A DNA stretch of 64,000 nucleotides from Schistocerca nitens (taxonomy: Eukaryota; Arthropoda; Insecta; Orthoptera; Acrididae): the NCBI RefSeq assembly GCF_023898315.1, contig NC_064614.1, forward strand, positions 115,847,501 through 115,911,500. Reading direction: 5' to 3'. A program made the translations under genes and the position numbers. Below the pieces are notes generated by a model that had not been told where the DNA came from, searched no databases, and worked only from the letters and a program-made list of their open reading frames with translations. Below are positions 11,035 to 22,866 of this stretch, piece by piece. Within the stretch, counting starts at the first letter, position 1. Each line of letters begins with the position of its first letter.

Positions 11035-12382
11035 CTGGGTGGTTATAATTAAAGTGCGGCTACTCATGGAGGGCCATAGTATAATTATTATGGCAAAGAA
11101 ACTTGGTAGATATGCCAATGCATTAACGTGGATCCAATCTATCCTGGAACAAAATTGGTTCCAATTTTCACCACCAGGTGCAAATCTAGCAATGTGAATG
11201 CAATAAAGGCATATAGAAATGTAGTGGATTAGGAACATGACACAGGCAGAAGAGGTCAACCACGCATGAAAACAATGGTTTCCACATAGTTGAACTTTTC
11301 CAAAGCACATACTATACAAGGAGGTCTTGATGACATGCAGACATCACAGTACATCTGACAGGGTCTCTGGTTGTATTCTCTTCAAAGAAGAATGGACCAA
11401 TGATAATGGTGCTTGTGACGCCACACCACACAGTCATGTATGGCGAGGGCAATGGCTCCTTGTGCACGACATGTGGTTTAACAGTACCGCAAATTCAGCA
11501 GTTCTGTATATTCACTGCTACCTGTAGTGTCAAATGTGCCTCATCACTTCACAGAATATTGCCCTGGCGGTTGTCATCAACTTTGATATGTGCCAGAAAC
11601 CAATGAGCAGATTCATAACACTGCTGCATTGTTTTCGAATTTTACCATCATCATCTTCAAACAATTTAACATTGGATCTCTCCTCAGACGTTTCCATCAG
11701 TGATACTCTCACAACAGAAACAAATACTGTCTGGACAGACCTTGAAGGCCCAATGGTACTGACCAGCTGCTGTGTCATCCTCAGCCCTTAGGCGTCACCT
11801 GATGTGGGTATGGAGGGGCATGTGGTCAGCACAGCACTCTCCCAGCCCTTGTCAGTTTTCATGGCTGGTGCTCCTACTTCTCAATCAAGTAGCTCTTCAA
11901 TTGGCCTCACAAGGGCCGAGTGCACCCCGCTTGCCTACAGCACTCAGCAGACACTGAAAGTGACCCATCCAAGTGATAGCCAAGCCCGACAGCGCTTAAA
12001 TTTGGTGATCAGATGGGAACTGGTGTTACCATTGAGGCAAGGCCACTGGTGATACTCTCTCAATGCAACACTGTAATTGCTGCCATTCTCTTCTTGGTAG
12101 CCAGACTGACGTTATGGATTGTCAAATGACAGAGTGCATATCACACCATCATACAAATAGTGTACATTGCCAGATTTGCACCTGGTGGCCAAAACAGGAG
12201 TTATACAAATAGTGTACAGTGCCAGATTTGCACCTGGTGGCTGAAACTGGAACTAATTTTTTCCAGCGTAAATCTGTTCTGGATTAACGCATTAGCATAT
12301 CTACCAAGTTTCACCACCATACGATAATTACAGCTCAAATTGTACCTCCTTAAGTAGCTGCACTTCAATTATAACCATTCAG
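11035..12382 (-). mobile_element. Mariner-like transposon with about 150-bp TIRs, split by a SINE
   Basis: The left terminus (CTGGGTGGTTATAATTAAAG at 11035) and the right terminus (reverse complement CTGAATGGTTATAATTGAAG ending 12382) pair over about 150 bp, including AAACTTGGTAGATATGC and CACCAGGTGCAAATCT. Minus-strand transposase remnants lie at 11340-11714: TVKPHVVHKEPLPSPYMTVW and IIIGPFF-like blocks following SDEAHL. A 5S-derived SINE occupies 11715-12049. A roughly 50-bp tandem duplication lies near the right terminus (12152-12248). Inactive. Confidence 0.8.
11715..12049 (-). mobile_element. 5S rRNA-derived SINE (SINE3-like)
   Basis: Read on the minus strand, the head matches the 5S rRNA internal promoter region: CATCTGATCACCAAATTTAAG, then GTCGGGCTTGG, then ACTTGGATGGGTCAC. 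It continues into an unrelated body and the tail GGGCCTTCAAGGTCTGTCC. Target duplications TGATACTCTC[A/T]CAA flank it at 11701-11714 and 12050-12063. It is inserted in the mariner-like transposon. Confidence 0.9.
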
Positions 12383-12649
12383 CCTTAGTGTGGCACAGAA
12401 AGGTGTGAAGTATTTAGCAATAAAAATCTTTTACCACCTACCCACTGAATTTAAAAGATAATAAAATTAACTTCCATACTAACTGAAATCATATCTGCTT
12501 GGCAACATCTTGTACTCCATACAAGGATTTGTGAATGTGAAGTATTAAAAATGATATGATAGTTGTTAACTGACATTTTCATTTGCTGGTAAAGCAGAAT
12601 TTAATAAACAATAATAATGGAAATTCATAGATAGAAAAATACATCAAAT

Positions 12650-12761
12650 AAGAGAAAGGTAACCACCTACCTAAAAAGGGCTGGTGCATGGCACACAAGC
12701 ACGTAGTAGGAAACAGCTAATACTAGCTCTTGGCCTCTTGCTCTTTTTCCAGTACGAGTAA

Positions 12762-12811
<50 letters not shown>

Positions 12812-12918
12812 TGTGTATACTCTTACTAGAAAAGCTCAGAGACACTAGTGTTAGCGTTTCCTATTATGTGTGTCTGTGCACCATGCACTGGTCCCTCTAC
12901 AAGGTGAATAAAATCTTT
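12650..12918. mobile_element. Penelope-terminus palindrome around a (CA)n array
   Basis: The arms at 12655-12765 and 12820-12915 are reverse complements (TAGGAAACAGCTAATACTAG against its partner, and GTGCATGG/CCATGCAC). The right arm is homologous to the stretch at 25795-25880. Both resemble the terminal pseudo-LTR segment of Penelope-like elements. The centre is (AC)n, 12764-12808. Confidence 0.55.
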
Positions 12919-12939
12919 TGCACTGGCTGTTAAAGTACT

Positions 12940-14210
12940 TTTCATAAAAAAAAGTCACAACCAGTCTCACATCAGTAGAGATGCAGCCTCAGGCGATAGC
13001 TTTTTAAAAAATTCTGGCATAGCAAAGTGGTTGCTTAGAGCCAAATCCCAACATTTATCGTCTGGACAAAACATGTTAAAAGCGGTTGCCTATGATTAAA
13101 CTGACTAAGATTGCATGGCACCATACCGTAGATAGCACAAAAGTGTGCATACCGCCAGTGTAGGTAAATGATTGCCTTTCTCTTATGTTATGAATTTAAT
13201 AATTAAAGTACAAAAGCTGTTGCTACTAGCAATATTCAAACCAGAAGCTTTAGGATAATAAGAGTTTCATTCCAAGGACTCACATAGTGCCAACTCTGTT
13301 AATAAACTTCGAATGTTTCATACTTAACAGTGCTTGAAAATTGTCTAATCTTCAAAGGCGATTTTTTTTTCAGAATTTTTGAGAATTTGGTTTTATTGCT
13401 TTAGGATATTGATGTCCACCTACTGAGCTTCAAATCCTATAAGTATGAAGAAAATCAAAGAGGACCAGTCCATAACTGAAACTGTAATTGCACATAATGG
13501 AAATGTAGCTCAACTACAGCACTTCATGAAACGATGCTGAGCAAAATATTGCCAGTAACAGGACACCAACAATGAATCAAACACTTACACAGGGAACTGT
13601 ATAGCAGCTATTTTATGCATAGTCTTTCCCCAGAAATCACATGGGAAACAGAAGCCAAGACCTGACATGATCATTTAAAATTAACAACAGGCCACTCAAG
13701 TACCGACACTTAAGGAAACAATTAAATAAAACCTAGTGAGCATTCATCACAACTAGTTCAGGAAGAACATACAAAGTTTTTGCATCAGGGGATACCCAGA
13801 CACCCCACATTGTTCTTATGCAAACACTAACCAATCAGGAAAAAAAAAAACTAAATACATAATGATTGTTATATCTCACTGACACTGAGACCAATAGGGG
13901 AACGGCTCAGTTGGACACAATGGTAGAAGAAAGTAACTGTGGGACAGAAGTCAACTACAACAAGCTGTTATTATGTTTACATTATCCATATGAGTCCTAC
14001 AAGGTTGAGCAATTTCTGTTGCTTTCCCAACAAAAAAACTGTGTTTTGGTTAACTGAGAAAGAAAAAGACTTCAAGAAGTGGAGATAACTCTGGAGGATA
14101 TCCATAAATGCACACCACTCATACAGAAACTTCTAGCGCACCTTGGTTTCCAAGAAAAGCCACAACTAAAAAGCAAAATGTGAACTGTAGAGAGAAAGAT
14201 ACAGCATAGT
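12940..14210. other. No assignable feature
   Basis: 1.3 kb of AT-rich sequence. The longest open frame (13866-14057) has no recognisable motif. I see no splice-flanked coding block. Confidence 0.4.
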
Positions 14211-14214
14211 AGTA

Positions 14215-14247
14215 GTAGTAGTAGTAGCAGCAGCAGCAGCAGCAGCT
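14215..14247. repeat. (AGT)n(AGC)n microsatellite
   Basis: Seven AGT units pass directly into about six AGC units, followed by a CTTTATTCATCC segment that looks like a reversed LINE 3' end. Confidence 0.85.
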
Positions 14248-14492
14248 TTATTCATCCGTAGATCTCTTTTTACAAGGATATAGGACATGTCAAAGTATTT
14301 ACAAGTTTAGACCAATTTAAAATAAGCCAATTCGTATACACATATATTTACAGGCTTCCAGTTACAGACAATCATTAGATTTACTCCTGGTATACAATAC
14401 TTTTTTTACAAATAACTTATTTAATAATGTAGTGCCATACTGTTCACTCATATCTCACCATCAGTCACTACACACACATTGTTTCATAACAC

Positions 14493-14495
<3 letters not shown>

Positions 14496-14552
<57 letters not shown>
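14496..14552. repeat. (CA)n microsatellite
   Basis: Uninterrupted CA repeat of about 28 units. Confidence 0.95.
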
Positions 14553-14553
<1 letters not shown>

Positions 14554-14744
14554 TGGTGAGCTCTGGGCCATTTTCTGTATCACAACTTCCCATTTGCTAT
14601 CCTGAAAAACTGAGTCAGCATCCCTCCATAATGAATGAGATGTTGAGCTCAGAAAGAAGAAGAGGTGTCAGTATTTTGCTATGCATAGCTTGGGGGTAAG
14701 TATTTCTAGAAAGGAGAAAAAGAAGGAAAAAGCAAAGTGAAAAT

Positions 14745-15615
14745 TATGTGGAATGTTTTATAATAATGGCAGATTCTAGTGAAATGGCAGTCAAACAGAT
14801 AGAAACCTTAAAAGAGTGTGCAGGAAAAGTTGGCCTACAAATATCTTTTGAGAAAACGGTGTTTACAACAACAAATCTAGAAATTTCTAAGTTACAAACC
14901 TAATATGGAGAAATTAAGAGGGTACCATACTTTAAATATTTAGGAGAGATAATTTCTGAAAAATACTCACAACAAGAAAGAATATTAAAAGCTCGTAGGG
15001 GTCGAGGGCTGGTCCAAAACATTTACAATAAAAAATGTCTATCTATAAATACAAAAATTAAACATTATAAGTCGGGTAATTAAACCAATAATGCTATATG
15101 CCAGCGAAACCTTGACACTTAAAAGGAAAACAGATATGGAAAACCTGAAGAAAGAGGAAAGGAAAATCATTAGGAAAATTCTGGGACCAAGATGGACCAA
15201 AGAGGGGTATAGATTACAGAAAAATTCTAAAATTGAAGAATATTCTAACATAGAGATAGACATGAGGAAGAGGCGTCTAAAATTCTATGGCCACATAATG
15301 AGACTTCCCGATCACAGACTTACAAAAAAAATAGTAAGATACGTAGCATCCCTTGTTAATGGAGGAGAATGGATCAAAAATGTAAAGAAAGATCTGGAAT
15401 TAGCCAACATTACTACTGAAGACATGAACAAAAGAAACAATTTCAAACTTAAAGTTGACAAATGGGAGGTCAAACCAGAGACAAAAGTGCCGAGAACTGG
15501 AACAAAATGGAGCGAAGAAAGAAAAGCTGAATTCTCGCAAAGAATGAAGACCTGGTGGGCAAACAAAAAGAATAAGAAGCCCCAGAAGTGAACCATCTTT
15601 ACTTAGCTTTACGAC
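14745..15615 (+). mobile_element. Non-LTR retrotransposon 3' half, ORF end open
   Basis: The upstream frame gives SSEMAVKQIETLKECAGKVGLQ-type sequence and VPYFKYLGEII, the RT palm-to-thumb junction. After a frame change, 15091-15591 is an open 166-codon stretch (LYASETLTLKRKTDMENLKKE, IIRKILGPRW, LKFYGHIMRL, TGTKWSEERK), the C-terminal region after RT in RTE-like LINEs. The 3' end runs into an (AAT)n array. It is 5'-truncated, with relatively few lesions in the last ORF. Confidence 0.8.
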
Positions 15616-15655
<40 letters not shown>

Positions 15656-15672
15656 TATTATTATTTATTTGT
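15616..15672. repeat. (AAT)n/(ATT)n array at a LINE tail-to-tail junction
   Basis: About 13 AAT units turn into ATTATTATT. The plus-strand LINE ends into it from the left and the minus-strand LINE at 15673-20110 ends into it from the right. Confidence 0.9.
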
Positions 15673-17105
15673 ATAACATTTTTTATCAAACCCCTACTCT
15701 GTTTTATCTAAGTAACCCTTCAATGTATAAAATGTATTGCATAACAAGTACTTTTTAACTGCCTTTTTTAAAAAAGTGTATTTTTGCAATTTCTTTTATC
15801 TCTTTTGGTAATTTATTGTACAGTTTTATTCCTTGGTATAAAATGCTGTTTTGAGTTTTATGTTTATTTTTCTTGGTAAATGTAAGTTTAGTCTTTCTCT
15901 TGTTGCATGGTCACGGACAGAGCTGTTTGTGCAGTAATTACCAATGTTATTTTTGATGTGTACAAATGACTGGTAAATGTATTCACATGGAGCAGTTAAA
16001 ATCCCCAGTGTTTTGAACAGATCTTACAATGAGCTCGACTAGTATTTTTGGTTATTATTCTTAGGGCTCTTTTCTGGAGTTTGAAAATTGTTTTCATATT
16101 TTGTGTGTTTGTTCCCCAAAAAAGAATGACATAGCTAAGAATTGAGTGTACATGTGAATAATATGTAACTAAAAGACACTGCATGTTACACACTGATGAT
16201 AGGATTCTTATGGCATGACATGCTGATGACATTCTGTTTGCAAGTACCTTTTGTGTGTTCACACCACATCAACTGAGTTCAATATTCATTCCAAAAAATT
16301 TTGCATTTGTTACACAGTCTATAGAGGTGCCATCTACATTTAATTTAACACTGTCATTTTTCCTCTTCAAACTGAAATTCATGGCATTAGCTTTCTTTAT
16401 GTTCAATGTCACTTTATTGCTTATTGACCAATCATAAACTTCCTTGGGAGTTTCATTTGCTTTCTTGGCAATGAGTTCTCTTGTTTTCTCAGTGACTATA
16501 ATATTGCTGTCATCAAAGAAGAGAATTTTTTCACCATGAGTAACACTACTGAGAAAGTCATTGATGTATGCCAGGAATAGTATTGGTCCTAACATGCTAC
16601 CTTGAGGAACCCCTATATTAATGTATTTTGGTTCTGATAAGTGTTTTAGTAAATGTTTAGATCTATTTGAAGTATGTACCCTGTCTGCTAGGTATGATCA
16701 AAACCAGTCATTAGCTACCCCTCTTATTCCTAATGCTTCTAATTTATTTAATAGAATCTTGTGGTCAACTGTATCAAACACCTTAGAAAGATCCAAAAAT
16801 ATGCCTGTGACACACTCATCTTTATCAAGAGCATCAAGTACAACTTTTGTGAATTTTACTATGGCTGACTCCGTTTTTGCCACTTCAGAAACCAAACTTT
16901 GATTCGCTTAAAAGATTGTATTTATTCAGGTAATTGATTAATCTGTCTTTCATAAATGCTTCTATAATTTTTGAGAATGCTGACAGCAGGGAAATGGGCT
17001 GGTAATTTTCTATGTCTTCTGCATTACCTTCTTTAAGCAAAGGTACAACTCTTGCCTGTTTTAACTGCTCTGGAAATGTTCTTGATGTGAAGGATTCTTG
17101 TATTA

Positions 17106-18531
17106 TACACTCCTGGTAATGGAAAAAAGAACACATTGACACCGGTGTGTCAGACCCACCATACTTGCTCCGGACACTGCGAGAGGGCTGTACAAGCAAT
17201 GATCACACGCACGGCACAGCGGACACACCAGGAACCGCGGTGTTGGCCGTCGAATGGCGCTAGCTGCGCAGCATTTGTGTACCGCCGCCGTCAGTGTCAG
17301 CCAGTTTGCCGTGGCATACGGAGCTCCATCGCAGTCTTTAACACTGGTAGCATGCCGCGACAGCGTGGACGTGAACCGTATGTGCAGCTGACGGACTTTG
17401 AGCGAGGGCGTATAGTGGGCATGCGGGAGGTCGGGTGTGTGTACCGCCGAATTGCTCAACACGTGGGGCGTGAGGTCTCCACAGTACATCGATGTTGTCG
17501 CCAGTGGTCGGCGGAAGGTGCACGTGCCCGTCGACCTGGGACCGGACCGCAGCGACGCACGGATGCACGCCAAGACCGTAGGATCCTACGCAGTGCCGTA
17601 GGGGACCGCACCGCCACTTCCCAGCAAATTAGGGACACTGTTGCTCCTGGGGTATCGGCGAGGACCATTCGCAACCGTCTCCATGAAGCTGGGCTACGGT
17701 CCCGCACACCGTTAGGTCGTCTTCCGCTCACGCCCCAACATCGTGCAGCCCACCTCCAGTGGTGTGGCGACAGGCGTGAATGGAGGGACGAATGGAGACG
17801 TGTCGTCTTCAGCGATGAGAGTCGCTTCTGCCTTGGTGCCAATGATGGTCGTATGCGTGTTTGGCGCCGTGCAGGTGAGCGCCACAATCAGGACTGAATA
17901 CGACCGAGGCACACAGGGCCAACACCCGGCATCATGGTGTGGGGAGCGATCTCCTACACTGGCCGTACACCACTGGTGATCGTCGAGGGGACACTGAATA
18001 GTGCACGGTACATCCAAACCGTCATCGAACCCATCGTTCTACCATTCCTAGACCGGCAAGGGAACTTGCTGTTCCAGCAGGACAATGCACGTCCGCATGT
18101 ATTCCGTGCCACCCAACGTGCTCTAGAAGGTGTAAGTCAACTACCCTGGCCAGCAAGATCTCCGGATCTGTCCCCCATTGAGCATGTTTGGGACTGGATG
18201 AAGCGTCGTCTCACGCGGTCTGCACGTCCAGCACGAACGCTGGTCCAACTGAGGCGCCAGGTGGAAATGGCATGGCAAGCCATTCCACAGGACTACATCC
18301 AGCATCTTTACGATCGTCTCCATGGGAGAATAGCAGCCTGCATTGCTGCGAAAGGTGGATATACACTGTACTAGTGCCGACATTGTGCATGCTCTGTTGC
18401 CTGTGTCTATGTGCCTGTGGGTCTGTCAGTGTGATCATGTTATGTATCTGACCCCAGGAACGTGTCAATAAAGTTTCCCCTTCCTGGGACAATGAATTCA
18501 CAGTGTTCTTATTTCAATTTCCAGGAGTGTA
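17106..18531 (+). mobile_element. Near-intact Tc1-type transposon inserted in a LINE
   Basis: Imperfect terminal inverted repeats start CACTCCTGG at both ends and extend about 28 bp (GGTAATGGAAAAAAGAACAC against GGAAATTGAAATAAGAACAC), bounded by TA dinucleotides. It is inserted in the RT region of the minus-strand Jockey-type LINE, whose reading resumes on both sides. It carries one transposase gene, with higher GC than the surroundings. Confidence 0.95.
17352..18374 (+). pseudogene. Tc1 transposase, one in-frame stop
   Basis: 340 codons, the usual Tc1 length. The start ATG at 17352 opens MPRQRGREPYVQLTDFERGRIVGMR. Two N-terminal helix-turn-helix segments lie in about residues 10-115. A catalytic core follows: VFSDESRF (first Asp), FQQDNARPH (second Asp, codon 18081) and SPDLSPIEHVW (Glu, codon 18180). 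A TGA at 17895-17897, just after RAGERHNQD, interrupts an otherwise continuous frame that resumes with IRPRHTGPTPGIMVWG. Related copies usually have Cys there, which is a one-base change, but that is from memory. Spacing between the last two acidic residues is 32, shorter than the usual 34. Confidence 0.92.
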
Positions 18532-20114
18532 TTTGTTAAGGGGCTTTGTATAATCCCTATGCATTGTTTCAGTACACACATTGGTACTCCATCTAAGCCT
18601 ACTAACTTCTTATTTTTTAGTTTTTGAAGAGTTTTATTGACTTCATTCTCTGTGGTTGGAAGTAACGTCATTGTATTTAGTGCAATATTACTTACAGGTG
18701 TTATATATGTTTTGGGGAATTTTTGCTGTAACTTCTAAGCAATACTTGAAAAATGCTCATTTGCATAGATTGTTAAGTGTTGTAAGAATTCTGGATGATT
18801 GTGAATCTTTTTCATGGAACTGAGGTGTTTAAGTGTTTGGGAGGACTTCTTAATACCTGGAGTTATCCATCTGTTTTTGTGAGATGTTGATACAGACATG
18901 CATACGTTTGGAAATGCCTTTTCAAAGTTAAATTTAAACAATGTGGAGAATTTAGAGACTTTCATATTCACATTGGCTTCCTTATACACTTAATCCCAGC
19001 TTTGTTTTCTTAGTTCTTTTAAAAAATCTTTTATTTTTATTTCTGATGGATGTTGTTTGTAGGCTTGCAGTTCAGGGAATGATTCAATGTCTGATTTTAC
19101 TGTTGTTATTTGACAGAGATGATCCGATAGTCCGAGATTTCTTACAGCTACATCACATTTTTCCCTGCCCATATTTGTGGCCACATGGTCAATTACTGAT
19201 GCAGTCATTGTAGTAACCCTTGTTGCACTATTAACCAATAGGGATATGCCAAAACTTTGAAGGATGTTTATGAAGGTGCTGCTGGATTCATTTATGATAT
19301 TACTGTTGATGTTAATGTCACCACATAGAATTATGTTGACCTTTGTACTTGAGACTTTATCTAGAACTTCTATTAATTTATTGAAAAGAGTGTCCACACT
19401 ACCACTGGGAGATATGAGGTGCTGTTAATTCAATAGCTGATATTTCAAAGCGTTTTGTTGTCACTTACTATACTGAGGTCATGTCTTGATTTGAACTGTG
19501 TTCCTTTTCTGATATAAATGCATGATCCTCCACCCCTTGAAGTAGTTCTGCAGTAAGAATCTGCCCTTTCATACAATGATAATACTACATGTAGGATTTC
19601 TGTGTCTCTACACCAGTGCTCAGTAATACAAACTACTGTGCAATTCAAAAAATTGGAGCTCAACTTCTGATAGTTGTATTTTATTTTTTATTTACTGCAT
19701 GTTTTGATCGAGGATTGTTAAGTTTGTGAAATGCCCATATTACTCTTTCCAAACGTTTGTTTTTCTTTGTGACATCTGGTATGCTTGATATATGAAGTGT
19801 TAAAATCTGTCGTGTGAGTGATTGTTCCAGTATTTTTTTTTAACTGCTGGAGATACTCTTTAGGCAGGTGAACCTGTTGTCTGGATTTATCCTAAAAAAG
19901 ACCTACTTTTCCTGCCTATGACAACAGGTATTTGACCATGTGTGGCCCGAGATCCACCCCCTATACTTTCATTAAACAGCTGTACCAATCTTCCCTTCCC
20001 AGTCCTGTTTAGGTGTAGGCCATGCCAAGTGAAACCCCATCTGCTGATAGTCATGACAGGCACCAGAGAAGCATGAGCAAAGTTGGCTGTCCTCAGAGCC
20101 ATCCCTAGCCCCAC

Positions 20115-21750
20115 ATTGATGAATGGGGGCTACTGGGCTAAAGTTAAGACCAAGGCATAAGGAATAAAAAAGGAAAACTGCAGCTTAAATAGCGCGGTGT
20201 GAACATGGCCAGTACACGAAGAAAAGGATAAGTACCCCACAATTAGCCTCACTGAACATTTAATACAAACAAAGACTTAAGTGCCCTTGCACAAGGCTAA
20301 AACCACAACACTTGAAACTGTTTTCAAAATTTAATATACTGTCCTACAGAATGAGTTACTCATATTGTAAACACCTTTGCTCTATTAGAGATTATCAATA
20401 TGTTTTCATGTTTGCTGCATGTGAAGAAGACAATTGACATACTACTTGACTGTTCGGTATATACTACTCCACTGAACTGATAGAGCCTTACACATGACTA
20501 TCACAACTGGACAATCTTCAGTGAATTGGTACACAAGGAGGATAAACTAAGAGAACTATTAAAATTAAAACAGTACTCACAAAGGAACTAGAGGCATGTG
20601 CCGCCAACAACAGGTGCAACGTTATGACTGAAGATATTACAAGATCCTAATGGAGCAGCACTCAACATCAAAATGGATGCAACAATATCAGTTCAAGAGA
20701 CGAAAAGTAAGTTTGTAAGAAACATAAGTGCTGAAGTAGAATAGCTGATTGAAACATCTGTACTTTTGGAGTGTAGAATAGCAGTTAACTGTATTAGAGC
20801 TGTACTTTACATGTTTGGCCAAATTTTTAAGACTGAAGTATCATGGCCCAGATAATGTTATTTAAAGCAGCGTGCCTTGTTCAGGGATGTGTGAAGGTCA
20901 GCAAGAAGAGGAGACAAGCATTACTGAAATGAAAATACTACAGATGTTAGGGGCATTAATGAAAAGACGGGATAAACATGAAGAACAATTGAGAAAAAGA
21001 GACGAAGAAAATGAGAAAACTGCAGGAAGGACACAAAAAAAAAAAACAATGAAATAGAATACAGAATTTTTCTTGTCACCGTCTAGTATTGCAAGAGGAG
21101 ATATAGCTGGATACTAGTATTCAGAAACTGACAATTAAGAAAGAACTTCTGAACTGCACACAGGGCTACAGAAACAAAACCAATTGGAAATAGCTGAAGA
21201 TATCAATGAAGAAGTCTGCATGGGCATTAGGTGAAAAAAATAAACTCGTTGAAATAAAAAAGCAATATACAAGCAGTTGATTGTAATGTAACTGAAATAC
21301 AGGAAGAAACTATACTATGGAGACTTTAGTTGTATCAAATTTATGTGTACATGAATCAAACAATTGTTACGTGTACATGACATACTGGGAGCAGACTGGA
21401 AGCCATAGAACATTCTGAAGGGCAAAAGGGTACAAAAGGTTATGTCTAAAGAGAAGACTACAGAATATATTGAGGCATTTACAAGAATATAATGTAGCAT
21501 GACAGAAGCATCAACAGCTATGGGAAGCAAGCACAAATGGATCATGTACAATATAGCAGTTTGAAACAACATCTAGAAGAGGAAGAAAGCTACAGCGGAG
21601 AAAGGAAAATCACACAGAAAATTGAGGGAATGGAAAGTACCTGATACTGCAAGCAGTGGTAGGGCAACAAGGTTTTGCATGTGAAGAAAAACGAGGCACA
21701 TAAGGACACATCCCTCAACCTTTGGTGAACTTGGGATTTGTACCCAAAGT
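20115..21750. other. Unassigned AT-rich region
   Basis: No supported gene. A short charged frame at 20872-21057 (QQEEETSITEMK, then KRRDKHEEQLRKRDEENEK) could be a coiled-coil scrap of a retroelement gag, but there is no second motif to support that. Confidence 0.35.
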
Positions 21751-21751
21751 G

Positions 21752-21898
21752 TTAGTTAAGAGATTGGAGATACCAGGAAAACGTAATTAAAGTTGTTTCT
21801 GACTCACTGTATTAGATGAGTGAGGAGCTAATTGGAGTTGCCAGGGAAATGTAGATAAAAATTGTTTCTAACTCACTATATTGATGAGTGGGAAGCTA
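21752..21898. repeat. Short tandem duplication, about 75 bp
   Basis: Two diverged copies share TTGTTTCT[G/A]ACTCACT and GATGAGTG[A/G]G[G/A]AGCTAA in tandem. Confidence 0.7.
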
Positions 21899-22174
21899 AC
21901 TGTAAATGCATGCCCAGACATCAGCACTGCACAACCCCAGGGCAGCCCAGGTCATCCCCACCACTATTGGCATGTATGCTGTCACTGGGCATGACTGCGT
22001 ATGTGTGGGGCTCCATCTGCAGCTGGAGCAGCAAGAGTGTTGATCAACAACTGGTTATGTCAAGCCAATAACTGTTAACCAACAGAGACCATATGCGCTA
22101 ACACGCAGTTGTACGAGGAGTACACCCGTCCTACCATGACAGACAGCAAATGGTGTATCAGCAATAGCTTAGTC

Positions 22175-22178
<4 letters not shown>

Positions 22179-22255
<77 letters not shown>
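22179..22255. repeat. Compound (GA)n(GT)n microsatellite
   Basis: About 16 GA units switch to about 21 GT units without a spacer. Confidence 0.95.
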
Positions 22256-22256
<1 letters not shown>

Positions 22257-22696
22257 AAAAAAGGGAGTATATTCCATGTTATGAGCTTTCTTCTGTGTTC
22301 TTTCAGTTGATGAATTCGAACTAAAGATGTTAGGTGACTGATAATATGGATGCTGCGCAACTGAACCATTAGGGGATTGATGTATCACATTTAGTTTTGT
22401 GATTTCATAATTAATCTTATTTCGTGTTCTGGCTATAAAACTTATGTGTTGTCTATAATATTACTATGATGTGGAATGTTAGAGGGATGCGTTTCACTCC
22501 AACAACTGTATTAGTTATGTCGTTTCGATTAAACTTATTACAGTTTCTGCCTGTTTTTTGTTTTCGAAATTGGCTTCCAAATTTGAAAAAGAGGTCAATG
22601 GGGGAATGTAAGGCACCTTGCCTTATTGTGATACCTTTGCTTTCAGTAACCTCTGGGCGTAGAGTCAGTGGGAGCCACAGTGAGAGCTCTTGTTAG

Positions 22697-22866
22697 GATG
22701 GTTTGTTGGTTGATTTGGGGGAGGGGCCCTAAAAGTGAGGTCATTGGTCCCATGGGATTTTTGAAGTATGTGGAAGGAAGTTGGCCATGCCCTTTCAAAG
22801 GAGCCATCCCAGCATTTGCCTGAAGCAATTCAGTGGGATCAAGGAAAACCTAAATCAGGATGGCCA
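22697..22866 (-). mobile_element. SINE family B, head-truncated
   Basis: The tail and body match the copies at 47969-48163 and 55506-55756 (GGTTGATTTGGGGGAGGGG, GTGAGGTCATTGGTCCC, CATTTGCCTGAAGC, AACCTAAATCAGGATGGCC). The tRNA-like head is absent. Confidence 0.85.

Larger units (their letters stand above)
15673..20110 (-). mobile_element. Jockey-type LINE, minus strand, split by a Tc1 element
   Basis: In minus-strand order: an ORF1-like end with TWHGLHLNRTGKG at about 20030; endonuclease VVCITEHW (19640), IILCGDIN (19340), VIDHVATN and LGLSDHLCQ (19110-19200); a spacer WITPGIKKSS; then the Tc1 insertion at 17106-18531. RT follows: QARVVPLLKEGN, YQPISLLSAFSKI, FLDLSKVFDTVDHKIL, LGPILFLAYINDF and a degraded catalytic box ILFFDDSN (canonical FADD). 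The C-terminal domain gives HSILSYVILFWG and FKLQKRALRII. It covers most of a full element but has stops and frameshifts. Confidence 0.85.

Noticed and set aside
11930-12049. Possible 5S rRNA gene
   Set aside because: Sequence is diverged and fused to a SINE body with target duplications on both sides.
12730-12933. Coding frames through (CA)n arrays (also near 22.2, 34.8, 37.3, 38.5 and 61.8 kb)
   Set aside because: Dipeptide repeats such as HTHT or CVCV are the translation of microsatellites, not proteins.
13866-14057. Small 63-codon gene
   Set aside because: No family match, no splice or poly(A) context.
20872-21057. Retroelement gag or coiled-coil gene
   Set aside because: Charged residues alone; no zinc knuckle, protease or RT nearby in a consistent orientation.
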